Assembly: GCF_000953135.1 (NCBI RefSeq)
Contig: NZ_LN614827.1
Coordinates: forward strand, 3,484,501 to 3,548,500
Length of the DNA stretch: 64,000 nucleotides
Source: Legionella fallonii LLAP-10
Lineage (GTDB): Bacteria > Pseudomonadota > Gammaproteobacteria > Legionellales > Legionellaceae
Direction: 5' to 3'
Both the position numbers and the translations under genes were made by a program. The notes under the pieces were generated by a model that was not told where the DNA came from, made no database searches, and saw only the letters and a list, made by a program, of their open reading frames with translations. Below, piece after piece: positions 8,971-16,758 of this stretch. Numbering within the stretch: the first letter of the stretch is position 1; each line of letters starts with the position of its first letter.

Positions 8971-9280
8971 AATTCAACATCCCTATGATTAGAGCCTCAA
9001 GCACCTTATCTTTATTCGAGAGATCGCCAATAAGACGCATTGGTGAGGGTTTATTTTTAATAATCAGCAGAGGAGTAGCTATAATTTTTTCTTGCTCTGC
9101 ATACTCAGGGTAATCATATAAATTAATCACCTCAAATGCATAATTGGCGCTAATTTCTGACCTATTGCAAACTGTATTCAGATTTTCTATAGCTCTTTTG
9201 GCGATAGGAGTATAACCCAAGACAAATAACCTTAGTAAATTTTTAGAGATGGTTATTGGGGTGGTGTTCTTATTCGTCAT
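8963..9280 (-). CDS. KaiB-like thioredoxin-fold protein
   Basis: 105 residues, close to the length of cyanobacterial KaiB. LRLFVLGYTPIAKRAIENLN, EVINLYDYPEYAEQEKIIAT and PLLI...RLIGDLSNKDKVLEAL follow the KaiB pattern (K/R-LYVAG-x-TP, ATPTL, IGDLS). KaiB is the fold-switching clock protein that binds KaiC, and its domain also forms the sensor end of SasA kinases. No kaiA or kaiC is in the window. Instead the gene is first in a two-gene operon with a PAS/EAL protein, suggesting it senses or gates c-di-GMP turnover (inference). GAGGG lies just before the ATG. Confidence 0.8.
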   Translation of the reverse strand: MTNKNTTPITISKNLLRLFVLGYTPIAKRAIENLNTVCNRSEISANYAFEVINLYDYPEYAEQEKIIATPLLIIKNKPSPMRLIGDLSNKDKVLEALIIGMLNYD

Positions 9281-9375
9281 TAATCCCTCTTGAATTTAAA
9301 AATACCACATTTGAGCTAATGTAAATTAAGTATAGTTGAATAAAAGACTTTTACTGCAAACCATTTAAAACGCAA

Positions 9376-9467
9376 TAGATTTGTTTTCAAACTCGCTGTA
9401 GGCATGTCGCCCTATTGATTAGGCAAATTGTTTCGTCCCCCTCAGCTAGTTTGTGAAGAGGTCTATT
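9376..9467. repeat. TCTTTCGAAACTC-type hairpin repeat (diverged copy)
   Basis: Left arm TAGATTTGTTTTCAAACTCG and right arm AGTTTGTGAAGAGGTCTATT are diverged inverted arms of a short family also seen at 41013-41083, 59421-59460, 15937-15985 and 16705-16747, with half-sites at 5375-5400 and 5845-5868. It occupies most of the gap upstream of the KaiB-like gene. Confidence 0.5.
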
Positions 9468-9563
9468 AAAGAGCATCCATAGAGAAATACTCTTAGGAAA
9501 AATACGTCATGATTAAATCCATACTAATGATTTTTCAGATAGGAGTTTTAGCGAAATGGTTTT

Positions 9564-9585
9564 GTCGGGCTATAAATAGCCCGAC
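9564..9585. terminator. Strong hairpin downstream of the phasin-like gene
   Basis: GTCGGGCTA, loop TAAA, TAGCCCGAC: a perfect 9-bp stem 34 bp beyond the phasin-like stop codon. There is no T-tract on the minus-strand exit side, so intrinsic termination is possible but not typical. Similar GTCGGGC stems occur at 13913, 14000 and 56397, so it may belong to a repeat family. Confidence 0.5.
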
Positions 9586-9618
9586 TTACGTTGACTGTTG
9601 CCATTAATAAAAATCAGA

Positions 9619-10377
9619 TTACATTAAAGGCCTATCTTTTTTATTAGGATCCAAATCTTTCGTTACAGTAGGTACTGAAAGAGGATTGACTTGTCTTGTA
9701 TCATGAATTTTGGCTTCTACTTTATTCATAGTGTTTGGTTTTTCCATCATGGAAGAAGGCGCATTTTTGACATCACGTTTTGTAGGACTACCACTTGCAG
9801 CCACTTTACTGGCACTTACTTTACTTTTGGTAGTACTTGGTTTTGCAACACTCTTAGCTACAGAAGAAGCTGCTTTGGTCGCTTTAGCAACTGTTTTGGT
9901 CGCTTTAGCTGCTGTTTTGGTCGCTTGCTTCATTATTTTAGTAGCTTCTTGTTTGCTTTTGCGAGCAACTGCTTCAGTTTTTTTTGCAGTTTTTTGCGTA
10001 GCATCTTTCATAGCAGATGTTACTTTTTTAACAGTACGCTGAGCTGTGCTGGTAGCCTTCTTCATATTTTTTTGTGTTACTAATGACGTCTCTTTTACCG
10101 CTTGTTGCGCGTTAGCCATCATTTTATCGGACATATTAAGCCAATTTTTTTCCATAAAGGAAAATAAATTATGCATATAATCCAAAGTTTTATGTCCATT
10201 TTTAACCATAATTTCTATATTTCTTTCCAAAATTTCTTCTGGTTTTAGAACATTAAATAATTCTACTGGGGTGATATATGAAAAATTTTGAAATGTTTTC
10301 ATATGCAACTCCATTAATTCCTGTATTGGTTTTTCCAGCGTATTGAACATTTTCTGAGAAAAATATTGCTGATTCAT
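9619..10377 (-). CDS. Phasin-like protein with lysine/alanine-rich histone H1-like tail
   Basis: 252 residues from the ATG at 10377, chosen because TAAGGAG lies 7 nt upstream; the open frame extends 11 codons further without a signal. Residues 1-110 are helical and resemble phasins (FNTLEKPIQELMELHMKTFQ, NWLNMSDKMMANAQQAVKE). From about 115 to 200 come repeated Lys/Ala/Thr units (KKATSTAQRTVKKVTSA, KTAAKATKTVAKATKAAS), like the AlgP/PhaF histone-like tail. In PhaF this tail binds DNA and helps segregate polyhydroxyalkanoate granules (family knowledge). No PHA synthase gene is nearby, so granule association is inferred. Confidence 0.7.
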   Translation of the reverse strand: MNQQYFSQKMFNTLEKPIQELMELHMKTFQNFSYITPVELFNVLKPEEILERNIEIMVKNGHKTLDYMHNLFSFMEKNWLNMSDKMMANAQQAVKETSLVTQKNMKKATSTAQRTVKKVTSAMKDATQKTAKKTEAVARKSKQEATKIMKQATKTAAKATKTVAKATKAASSVAKSVAKPSTTKSKVSASKVAASGSPTKRDVKNAPSSMMEKPNTMNKVEAKIHDTRQVNPLSVPTVTKDLDPNKKDRPLM

Positions 10378-10500
10378 TTCAAGCTCCTTATGCTGCATTG
10401 CACAATTCAAGATTAGTCAAAATACTTTTTATTGTCAAATACAAATGAATAGTTCAGAATTTTGCAACATTACCCCTAGCCTCTGAACCAATTACAACTC

Positions 10501-12426
10501 ATGCATGAAACCTCATTAAAAACTGTAAGTCAATTACCCGCCGCACAGCGAAGCATCAGCTTATTTTTACAAATGGCGTTACTCCTCATTCTCATCAGCG
10601 TCCTAGTCCCATTCTCCCCCAAGATGCCAGCCGCCGGGCTTGATTCGTCTTGGGCTCTTGCACTGAACCAAGCTGTAGCCATGAAACTTTCTTTTGGCAA
10701 TGAGATCATTTTTACCCTGGGACCTTATTCGTCCCTCTATACCAAAGCCTATCATCCTGCAACAGACTCTATGATGATAGGAGGTAGTCTCTATTTAGCC
10801 TGTGCTTTTTGGATGAGTCTCATTTTTTTAATGCACGGTATAAAATGGCGTTGGACCGTATTTCTAGGGGTAAGTCTGTTGGTCATGATTTATGCTCGTG
10901 ACTCTTTATTTTTTCTCTATCCCTTATTGGCTGGTTTAATTTGTTATAAGTGCATTAACGATAAAGAGGCCATCCCCTATTCCCAGCATCTCAGATTTAT
11001 TAGACATCGTTCTAAACTGTTCATAGCATTCCTGTTGGTTCCTTTTGGCCTATTGCCTCTCATCAAGGGCTCTTTACTCATTATTTGTCTTACCATTGTC
11101 TTGCTTTGCATTCTATTTTTTATCTGGCATAGACAAATGACTCTAGCATTTATTTGCTTCATATCCCCAACAATTTCAATGATGTTATTTTGGATTAGTG
11201 CAGGGCAATCCATTATCTATTTACCTTCTTATTTAATAACCAGTATTCATCTAGCCTCTAGCTTTAGCGAAGCAATGGCTTTTTCGGGTAACAGTCATGA
11301 AGTTATTATTTATTTATTCGCCTCCTTATTAATACTTTTATCTATTGTGTGGCAAAAGCAGCTTCCCACGATTTCCCGCGTGTTCTTATTCTGTTTGTTT
11401 TTTGTTTTTCTATTTCTTTCTTTTAAAGCAGGGTTCACTCGCCATTACGGTCATGCATTTATTGCCAGTACCTCGGTTTTGATTGCCGCCCTGCTGCTAC
11501 CTTATCTCTTTACCTCCAAAATCATTATTCCTGTTATTTTATTCTGCCTCTATACCTCTAACTACATTACAGCCCACTATACTCAAATATCAATAGCTAA
11601 AAACATCCTATCTACCTATTCCTCAGCATGGCATGGTTTGCAAAATAGAATCACTAATAAAGACTGGCTCAGTCAAAATTTTGCTCTGAGTATGAACTTC
11701 ATGAAAGAACGCATCGCGTTTCCCCAATTGCAGGGTAAAACAGATATCTACTCCTACAATCAAGCCTATTTAATAGCCGCAGAAATTCCCTGGGCTCCTC
11801 GTCCTGTATTTCAAAGCTACTCTGTCTTTACTCCATGGCTGGCTAAGAAAAATAAAGAGCATTTATTGGATGAACACAGACCCGACAATATAATTTTTGC
11901 TATAGAAGCTATAGATGGGAGACTCCCCTCATTGGAGGATGGCACGAGTTGGCCCGTATTGTTAACAAACTATCAACCTACTGAACTTAGAAATAATTTT
12001 TTATTCCTCACTAAGAACAATGCCTTACCGTACTCACCGGCTATAGCATTAGTGAGCAAAGAGCGCCATTTTTTAGGGGAAACACTCAAGGTACCCGATA
12101 CAAATCAACCACTACTGCTTGCAATCAATATCAAACCCACTCTCTATGGACTTTTAGCCCTAACTTTTTTTAAGCCTAATTTATTGCTTATCTCTGTTGA
12201 ACTGAAAAGCGGCGCTAAAAAACAATACCGACTGGTTGCCAACATAGCAAAAGCAGCGTTTTTAATTTCACCACTCATAGAAAACACTCAGGAGTTTGCA
12301 TTGCTCTACGGCAATCAGCATCTCTTAACGAGTAAGCAAGTTAAATCGTTTACTATTACCTCCGAAGGTAATGCTCATCATTGGCACAAAGAATATACGG
12401 TTGTGTTCAAAAAAATAGAATCATAA
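10501..12426 (+). CDS. Polytopic inner-membrane protein with C-terminal soluble domain, function unknown
   Basis: 641 residues. After a short cytoplasmic start there are about ten hydrophobic segments between residues 20 and 360, then a largely soluble region of about 275 residues. The first large loop has GLDSSWALALNQAVAMKLSF and IIFTLGPYSSLYTKAYHPAT, a placement reminiscent of the first periplasmic loop of GT-C glycosyltransferases, but I see no diagnostic acidic pair and do not assign an enzyme class. No Shine-Dalgarno is visible. It diverges from the phasin-like gene, sharing a roughly 120-bp gap. Confidence 0.65.
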   Translation: MHETSLKTVSQLPAAQRSISLFLQMALLLILISVLVPFSPKMPAAGLDSSWALALNQAVAMKLSFGNEIIFTLGPYSSLYTKAYHPATDSMMIGGSLYLACAFWMSLIFLMHGIKWRWTVFLGVSLLVMIYARDSLFFLYPLLAGLICYKCINDKEAIPYSQHLRFIRHRSKLFIAFLLVPFGLLPLIKGSLLIICLTIVLLCILFFIWHRQMTLAFICFISPTISMMLFWISAGQSIIYLPSYLITSIHLASSFSEAMAFSGNSHEVIIYLFASLLILLSIVWQKQLPTISRVFLFCLFFVFLFLSFKAGFTRHYGHAFIASTSVLIAALLLPYLFTSKIIIPVILFCLYTSNYITAHYTQISIAKNILSTYSSAWHGLQNRITNKDWLSQNFALSMNFMKERIAFPQLQGKTDIYSYNQAYLIAAEIPWAPRPVFQSYSVFTPWLAKKNKEHLLDEHRPDNIIFAIEAIDGRLPSLEDGTSWPVLLTNYQPTELRNNFLFLTKNNALPYSPAIALVSKERHFLGETLKVPDTNQPLLLAINIKPTLYGLLALTFFKPNLLLISVELKSGAKKQYRLVANIAKAAFLISPLIENTQEFALLYGNQHLLTSKQVKSFTITSEGNAHHWHKEYTVVFKKIES

Positions 12427-12593
12427 AGCCGTCATCCTAAGGCTAACGAAGGATTAATCAGAGCTTATTCATCACATGCCAACGTGGCCTTGATGCAGAG
12501 CAAGCGTAATCAAGGTATTCATTGCTCCACGCCATCCATTAGGATCAAACATAAAATTAATCTGATAATTGAATTAAATCAGTAAATTTTTTC

Positions 12594-12624
12594 TTGACTC
12601 TCACGTTACGTGATAGAATACACT
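12594..12624 (+). promoter_or_regulatory. MerR-type promoter with 19-bp spacer and dyad operator
   Basis: A TTGACT -35 box (12594-12599) and TACACT -10 box (12619-12624) are separated by 19 bp, the over-long spacing typical of MerR-activated promoters. The spacer contains TCACG-TTA-CGTGA (12601-12613), a perfect 5-bp inverted repeat with central TTA. It lies about 25 bp before the MerR-QueF start, so autoregulation by the encoded MerR domain is the simplest reading. The rest of the 12427-12593 gap holds a weak CCTTGAT/ATCAAGG inverted pair near 12490-12520. Confidence 0.75.
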
Positions 12625-12648
12625 CACCTTGCATAGCAAAGGTGCCTA

Positions 12649-13899
12649 ATGAAAGAATATAAGATTAAAGAAATCAGTAAACTGACATCACTGAGTATTC
12701 GTACCTTACAGTACTATGATGATATTGACTTACTGAAACCATCACGACGCAGTGAAGCAGATTATAGGCTGTATTCAGAGGATGATTTATTACGTTTACA
12801 ACAAATAACCACTTTAAAATATCTCGGTTGTTCTCTTGCTGCTATTCGAAATATTATTCAGCACCCTGGTTTTAATCTGAAAAAATCATTGGCCTTACAA
12901 GCTACTGTACTGGCTGAACAAGCACAAAAAATTAATGAAGCTTCGGCTTTGTTAAATTACATTGCGGCACAAATTAATGCGGGACACCCTGTAAATTGGT
13001 ATAGCACTACTCAAATCATTCATATTTTGGAGTCTTCAACCATGAGTAAGGAATTAAAAAACAATTATCAAAATATGGCAAATCAATCAGAGCTTGGACA
13101 GAAATCTGAATACGATGCAACCTATAATCCTGAGCGACTTTATGCCATACCTAGAGCCCCCAAACGAAAGGAAATTAATCTAGATCCAATAACTTTATCA
13201 TTCCATGGTTTTGATTGCTGGAATCATTATGAAGTATCGTGGCTCAACCCTAAAGGCAAGCCTATGGTCGCTATTGCTGTGATTTCCTATGATTGCCATT
13301 CTCCTTTCATTATTGAGTCCAAATCGTTAAAACTTTATTTTAACTCTTTTAACAACCATGTCTTTAGCGATGTGCAAGCTGTTGAACAGACTGTAAGACA
13401 AGATTTAAGTCGCTGCATAGATGCGGAAGCAACTGTGTCCATTACCCCATTAACTGATCTAAAAAATCAAACGCTACATTCCTCTTTTTCTGGCACCTGT
13501 CTCGATACGCTGGATATTGAATGCTCTAGTTATATGGTAGATAGCAGTTTCCTCACTACGTCCAATGAACAGGTAGAGGAAGTTTTATATTCGGATTTGC
13601 TCAAATCGAACTGCTTGGTGACCAATCAACCTGATTGGGGTTCTGTGCAAATTGCTTATAAGGGTAAAAAGCTCAACCATGAAGGTTTATTAAAATATCT
13701 TGTATCCTTCCGCAATCATAATGAATTTCATGAACAATGCATCGAACGTATTTTTACCGATATTATGACCCTATGCCAACCTGAATCGCTCACCGTGTAC
13801 GGTCGTTATACTCGCCGCGGCGGTCTGGATATTAATCCGTTCCGTTCCACTGAGCCCTGTTCTATTGGCGATAAAAATATTCGCCTTATTAGGCAATAA
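12649..13899 (+). CDS. queF: MerR regulator domain fused to QueF (7-cyano-7-deazaguanine reductase)
   Basis: 416 residues in one uninterrupted frame. Residues 1-131 are a MerR domain: winged helix (IKEISKLTSLSIRTLQYYDD, GYR-like DYRLYSEDD) and dimer helix. From about 145 to the end is bimodular, E. coli-type QueF, which reduces preQ0 to preQ1 with NADPH in queuosine synthesis. The QueF motif IESKSLKLYFNSFN, catalytic Cys322 and Asp329 (SNCLVTNQPDWGS), and His361/Glu362 (HNEFHEQC) are all present, at a constant offset of 132 from E. coli numbering. An internal ATG at 13042 (residue 132) has GGAG 9 nt upstream, so a separate QueF polypeptide could also be made. QueF replaces the effector domain usual for this MerR type. 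I recognise both halves with confidence; the fusion's regulation is inference. Confidence 0.9.
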   Translation: MKEYKIKEISKLTSLSIRTLQYYDDIDLLKPSRRSEADYRLYSEDDLLRLQQITTLKYLGCSLAAIRNIIQHPGFNLKKSLALQATVLAEQAQKINEASALLNYIAAQINAGHPVNWYSTTQIIHILESSTMSKELKNNYQNMANQSELGQKSEYDATYNPERLYAIPRAPKRKEINLDPITLSFHGFDCWNHYEVSWLNPKGKPMVAIAVISYDCHSPFIIESKSLKLYFNSFNNHVFSDVQAVEQTVRQDLSRCIDAEATVSITPLTDLKNQTLHSSFSGTCLDTLDIECSSYMVDSSFLTTSNEQVEEVLYSDLLKSNCLVTNQPDWGSVQIAYKGKKLNHEGLLKYLVSFRNHNEFHEQCIERIFTDIMTLCQPESLTVYGRYTRRGGLDINPFRSTEPCSIGDKNIRLIRQ

Positions 13900-13912
13900 A
13901 GTCGAGATATCT

Positions 13913-14019
13913 GTTGGGCGAAGAGCCCGACCTATCCGAATTAATGGGAGAGTACTATTGTTTCTTTTATCCAACCCATCAGGATTTTAAGATACAAGGT
14001 CGGGCGACAAATTGCCCGA
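13913..14019. terminator. Two GC-rich hairpins downstream of the MerR-QueF gene
   Basis: GTTGGGC/GCCCGAC (13913-13931) and TCGGGC/GCCCGA (14000-14019) are stems between the convergent merR-queF and metallophosphoesterase genes. Neither is followed by a clean T-tract. The second resembles the GGGC(A)AATTTGTTGC stem at 56397-56418. Transcript-end function is likely; the rest of 13900-14109 shows nothing further. Confidence 0.45.
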
Positions 14020-14109
14020 TATGGGACTTGCACAGCCAGATAGTATACAAGGATGAAAGCGCAACAAATTAAGTCAGTTTAACCAAGATAGTAGAAATTT
14101 AAATAGGCC

Positions 14110-15264
14110 TTATTCCCCTTTAAGAGTCAACAAGGTAATCTCAGCTGGCACTCCAAACCGATTAGCTGGTCCCCAATATCCTGTTCCTGGATTGACATAA
14201 AGTCTCAAATTCCCATGTTGATTGAATCGGCGATAATATTTATAGGCCAGAGGAAGCAACACATTAAAAGGGAAAAACTGCCCTGCATGAGTATGCCCAG
14301 AAAGTTGAAGATTGACTCCTAGCTGTTCTGCCTCAAAACAAACATCAGGCCTATGTGCAAGTAATATTTTGAATTGTGCTATTTCATCAGACTGCATTGC
14401 TTTCTTTAGATCAGGTTGATGGCTGGGATGAAAATGACCCCCAATGTGATCTGTAACACCAGCAATTAGAACGTTAACACCATTTACAGCAATTACTTGA
14501 TTCTCATTAATTAATGGCTGAAACCCCAATTGCTTCACTTTCTTTATCCATCCCTCTATACCCCAATAATATTCGTGATTTCCAGTAACATAATACACTC
14601 CATGGCGTGCTTTAAGTCGCGACAAAGGTTCTAGATGCTTCTCAATTGACTCAGCAGTCGCGTCTGCAAGATCACCAGTAACCACAATAAAATCAGGATT
14701 TTCCGCATTAGCTAACTGCACTACATGATCTACATAGCAGTGTCGAATAGTTGGGCCAACATGTAAATCACTAATTTGAATAATGCTTACCTCATTTAAT
14801 CCTTGAGGTAAATTATCTAAAGGAATAGCAATTTTTTTCACACCTGGCTTGCCAAGTGCTCTTACAAGACCAGCCCCCACCAAACAAATAGATAAAGCCA
14901 AAAGAAAATAATTGATTTTCTGATGGATGAGTCCAAAGGTTTCAGCATGATAGGCAGAAAGTTTGAAAATCATCTGCACTATATAATCCACAAGAAAAAC
15001 AACATCCACGGGAATGGATAATAAAATAAATGTAGTCCAAAGCCCCATGATAAAAGATCCTAACCAAACGAATGACCGAAACCACGCAAGTTCAACCCAA
15101 TTAGGATTAGAATGATAAAGAAATACCCATCCTACCATCACCAGAAACAACAAAACCGTACACAGAAGCATCAACCATTCATGTGCTGGGACGGTTTGGT
15201 TCACTTTATAATAGGTATAAGTCAAAAGACCGACCACTATTAAAAAGAATCTCGCTTTTTTCAT
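14110..15264 (-). CDS. Membrane-anchored metallophosphoesterase (YkuE-like)
   Basis: 384 residues. Four N-terminal hydrophobic segments (about residues 5-20, 30-50, 65-90 and 118-138) precede a calcineurin-like domain with all metal motifs: ISDLHVG, VTGDLAD, TGNHEYYWG, LLAHRPD and SGHTHAGQ. Proteins of this layout hydrolyse lipid-linked or other phosphoesters at the membrane. AAGGA lies 5 nt before the ATG. Substrate is unknown; one class of homologues acts on UDP-diacylglucosamine, another on unknown esters. Confidence 0.85.
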   Translation of the reverse strand: MKKARFFLIVVGLLTYTYYKVNQTVPAHEWLMLLCTVLLFLVMVGWVFLYHSNPNWVELAWFRSFVWLGSFIMGLWTTFILLSIPVDVVFLVDYIVQMIFKLSAYHAETFGLIHQKINYFLLALSICLVGAGLVRALGKPGVKKIAIPLDNLPQGLNEVSIIQISDLHVGPTIRHCYVDHVVQLANAENPDFIVVTGDLADATAESIEKHLEPLSRLKARHGVYYVTGNHEYYWGIEGWIKKVKQLGFQPLINENQVIAVNGVNVLIAGVTDHIGGHFHPSHQPDLKKAMQSDEIAQFKILLAHRPDVCFEAEQLGVNLQLSGHTHAGQFFPFNVLLPLAYKYYRRFNQHGNLRLYVNPGTGYWGPANRFGVPAEITLLTLKGE

Positions 15265-15318
15265 TTTTATCCTTAGAACGACGGGCTTATCATTAAATGA
15301 TGAGTCATAAGATAAAGC

Positions 15319-15909
15319 TTAAACAATCTTACAAGCCTCCTCAAAGCTAAGTCTAGGTAAACGCGGATGCAGATTTTCTTTGTTTCCATACCCTAGATTA
15401 CAAATAAAATTTGATTTCCAGGTAGTCCCAGAAAAAAACTGTTCATCTAATTTTTGATTATTAAAACCAGACATTGGACCACAATCAAATCCTAAAGTAC
15501 GCGCTGCTAAAATAAAATAAGCACCTTGTAATGAACTATTTCTTAATGCAGTGAGATCCGCAAACTCTTTGTTTGATGCAAACATATCTCTAAATCCAAG
15601 CGCATGCGGAAATAACTTATCTATCTTTTCATAAAACATCATGTCCTGAGCAATAATCACTGTTACAGGCGCTGCTTTAACCTTTTCTATATTACCTGGT
15701 GAAAGACAATCAATCAGTTTTTCTCTATGCAAACCTTTTTTCACAAAAACTATCCTTGCTGGACTCAAGTTAGCACTCGTAGGTCCCCATTTCATTAAAT
15801 TATAAATGTCCTCTAAATCATGATCGCTCACTTCCTTAGGAAGCCAATCATTAACGGTTCTTGCTTCAAAAAAAAGTTTATTTAGTACATCGTTAGAAAC
15901 TTTACTCAT
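15319..15909 (-). CDS. RutE/HadB-like nitroreductase family FMN oxidoreductase
   Basis: 196 residues matching the RutE subgroup (malonic semialdehyde reductase type): LFFEARTVNDWLPKEVSD, LMKWGPTSANLSPARIVFV, ALRNSSLQGAYFILAARTLG, CGPMSGFNNQKLDEQFF and a C-terminal RLPRLSFEEAC. RutE reduces 3-oxopropionate in pyrimidine degradation, but no other rut genes are here, so it more likely serves as a general nitro/quinone/aldehyde reductase. AGGAG is 8 nt before the start. It diverges from an HxlR-type regulator with a palindromic operator between them, the classic arrangement for electrophile-induced reductases. Confidence 0.85.
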   Translation of the reverse strand: MSKVSNDVLNKLFFEARTVNDWLPKEVSDHDLEDIYNLMKWGPTSANLSPARIVFVKKGLHREKLIDCLSPGNIEKVKAAPVTVIIAQDMMFYEKIDKLFPHALGFRDMFASNKEFADLTALRNSSLQGAYFILAARTLGFDCGPMSGFNNQKLDEQFFSGTTWKSNFICNLGYGNKENLHPRLPRLSFEEACKIV

Positions 15910-15936
15910 AAAAAATACTCCTACTAGTGTTCATTA

Positions 15937-15985
15937 AACCTCTTGCATAACAATCGGGCAAAAGATGCAGTTATGCAAGAGGTCT
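15937..15985. repeat. Hairpin repeat in the nitroreductase/HxlR gap
   Basis: AACCTCTTGCATAAC and GTTATGCAAGAGGTCT form 15-bp nearly perfect inverted arms. The arms share CCTCTTG...CAAGAGGYCTATTA with 16705-16747 and are related to the TCTTTCGAAACTC family. It lies between divergent genes, so it is not simply a terminator. Confidence 0.6.
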
Positions 15986-16004
15986 ATTATAATAGTTACT
16001 TTTG

Positions 16005-16018
16005 TATACTTAAGTATA
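16005..16018. promoter_or_regulatory. Perfect 14-bp palindrome, candidate HxlR operator
   Basis: TATACTTAAGTATA is a perfect palindrome midway between the divergent RutE-like and HxlR genes, 65 bp before the HxlR start. AT-rich TAC-TTA-GTA dyads are typical binding sites of HxlR/YodB-type thiol-redox regulators, which usually control a divergent reductase gene. Confidence 0.65.
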
Positions 16019-16082
16019 TAACGTAATTAGATATAAAAAATAGACATTACATATAACTCACCTAGTTACCTGGAGAATACTA

Positions 16083-16466
16083 ATGAAAGAAACAAAAGTA
16101 GCCATTCCTCATGAGGAGTGTAATTGTGAGTTTCGCAGTTTCCTCGATAGGGTTGCAGATAAATGGTCTCTGCTATTAATTGCAACGTTAGAAAGAACTC
16201 CCAATCAACGCAGTCGATTTTCTAACCTCAAAAATGCAGTTCCGGGCATATCTCAACGCATGCTTACGACAACCCTAAGAAACCTGGAACGTGATGGATT
16301 AGTAGTGCGTCACTATTTCCCTGAAATTCCACCTCGAGTTGAATATGAGCTCTCTCCTCTTGGTAAAAATCTGATGTGTCCTATAGGAGAGCTGATGCAA
16401 TGGATTCGACTAAACTGGGAAACAATAAAAAAAGCACGCGAGTACTATGATCAAAAACAACAATAA
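16083..16466 (+). CDS. HxlR-family transcriptional regulator
   Basis: 127 residues with the HxlR winged helix: CEFRSFLDRVADKWSLLLIA, RFSNLKNAVPGISQRMLTTT, LRNLERDGLVVRHYFPEIPP and RVEYELSPLG. Two N-terminal cysteines (Cys13 and Cys15) precede the DNA-binding domain; HxlR/YodB members commonly sense quinones or electrophiles through such a cysteine. GGAG is 8 nt upstream of the ATG. It is divergent from the nitroreductase it probably represses. Confidence 0.88.
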   Translation: MKETKVAIPHEECNCEFRSFLDRVADKWSLLLIATLERTPNQRSRFSNLKNAVPGISQRMLTTTLRNLERDGLVVRHYFPEIPPRVEYELSPLGKNLMCPIGELMQWIRLNWETIKKAREYYDQKQQ

Positions 16467-16550
16467 AGTGAGCAATTAGAATATCTCTCTATAAAATTGT
16501 TCTATTATGAAGATATGTAATCATTTTTAGATAATGACAAGGAACAGGAT

Positions 16551-16697
16551 ATGAGCACAAATCCAAAGTTAATTATCATCATTGCGATTTTAGTTTTAAT
16601 AGCCGTGATCTTCTTACTGTTACCAGAATCTGCTGCGGATAAAAACCATAGTGTAACACCACATAAAACAACGATAACGTCAAAAGCAATGGAATAA
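16551..16697 (+). CDS. 48-residue single-helix membrane protein
   Basis: A short frame following HxlR by 84 bp, too short for ordinary ORF cut-offs. It has AAGGA 7 nt before the ATG, an N-terminal hydrophobic segment (LIIIIAILVLIAVIFLLLP) and a polar tail rich in Lys and Thr. It is probably an inner-membrane small protein. No family is recognised. The hairpin repeat right after its stop would terminate the transcript. Confidence 0.55.
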   Translation: MSTNPKLIIIIAILVLIAVIFLLLPESAADKNHSVTPHKTTITSKAME

Positions 16698-16704
16698 AAA
16701 TAGG

Positions 16705-16747
16705 TTAGACCTCTTGTATATCGGTAGATTTTGCAAGAGGCCTATTA
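16705..16747. repeat. Hairpin repeat between convergent genes
   Basis: GACCTCTTG and CAAGAGGCC are inverted arms about 18 nt apart, followed by a short TATTATT. It lies 7 bp after the small membrane gene and 12 bp before the esterase stop, so it can end transcripts from both sides. Related to 15937-15985. Confidence 0.6.
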
Positions 16748-16758
16748 TTGTTGGTTGT

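Noticed and set aside
9691-10083. Long antisense frames (130 and 110 codons) opposite the phasin-like gene
   Set aside because: They arise from the Lys/Ala repeat codons on the other strand; composition is Cys/Phe- or Leu/Ala-biased and no Shine-Dalgarno is seen.
15319-15909. A rut pyrimidine-degradation locus
   Set aside because: Only a RutE-like gene is present and it is paired with an HxlR regulator.
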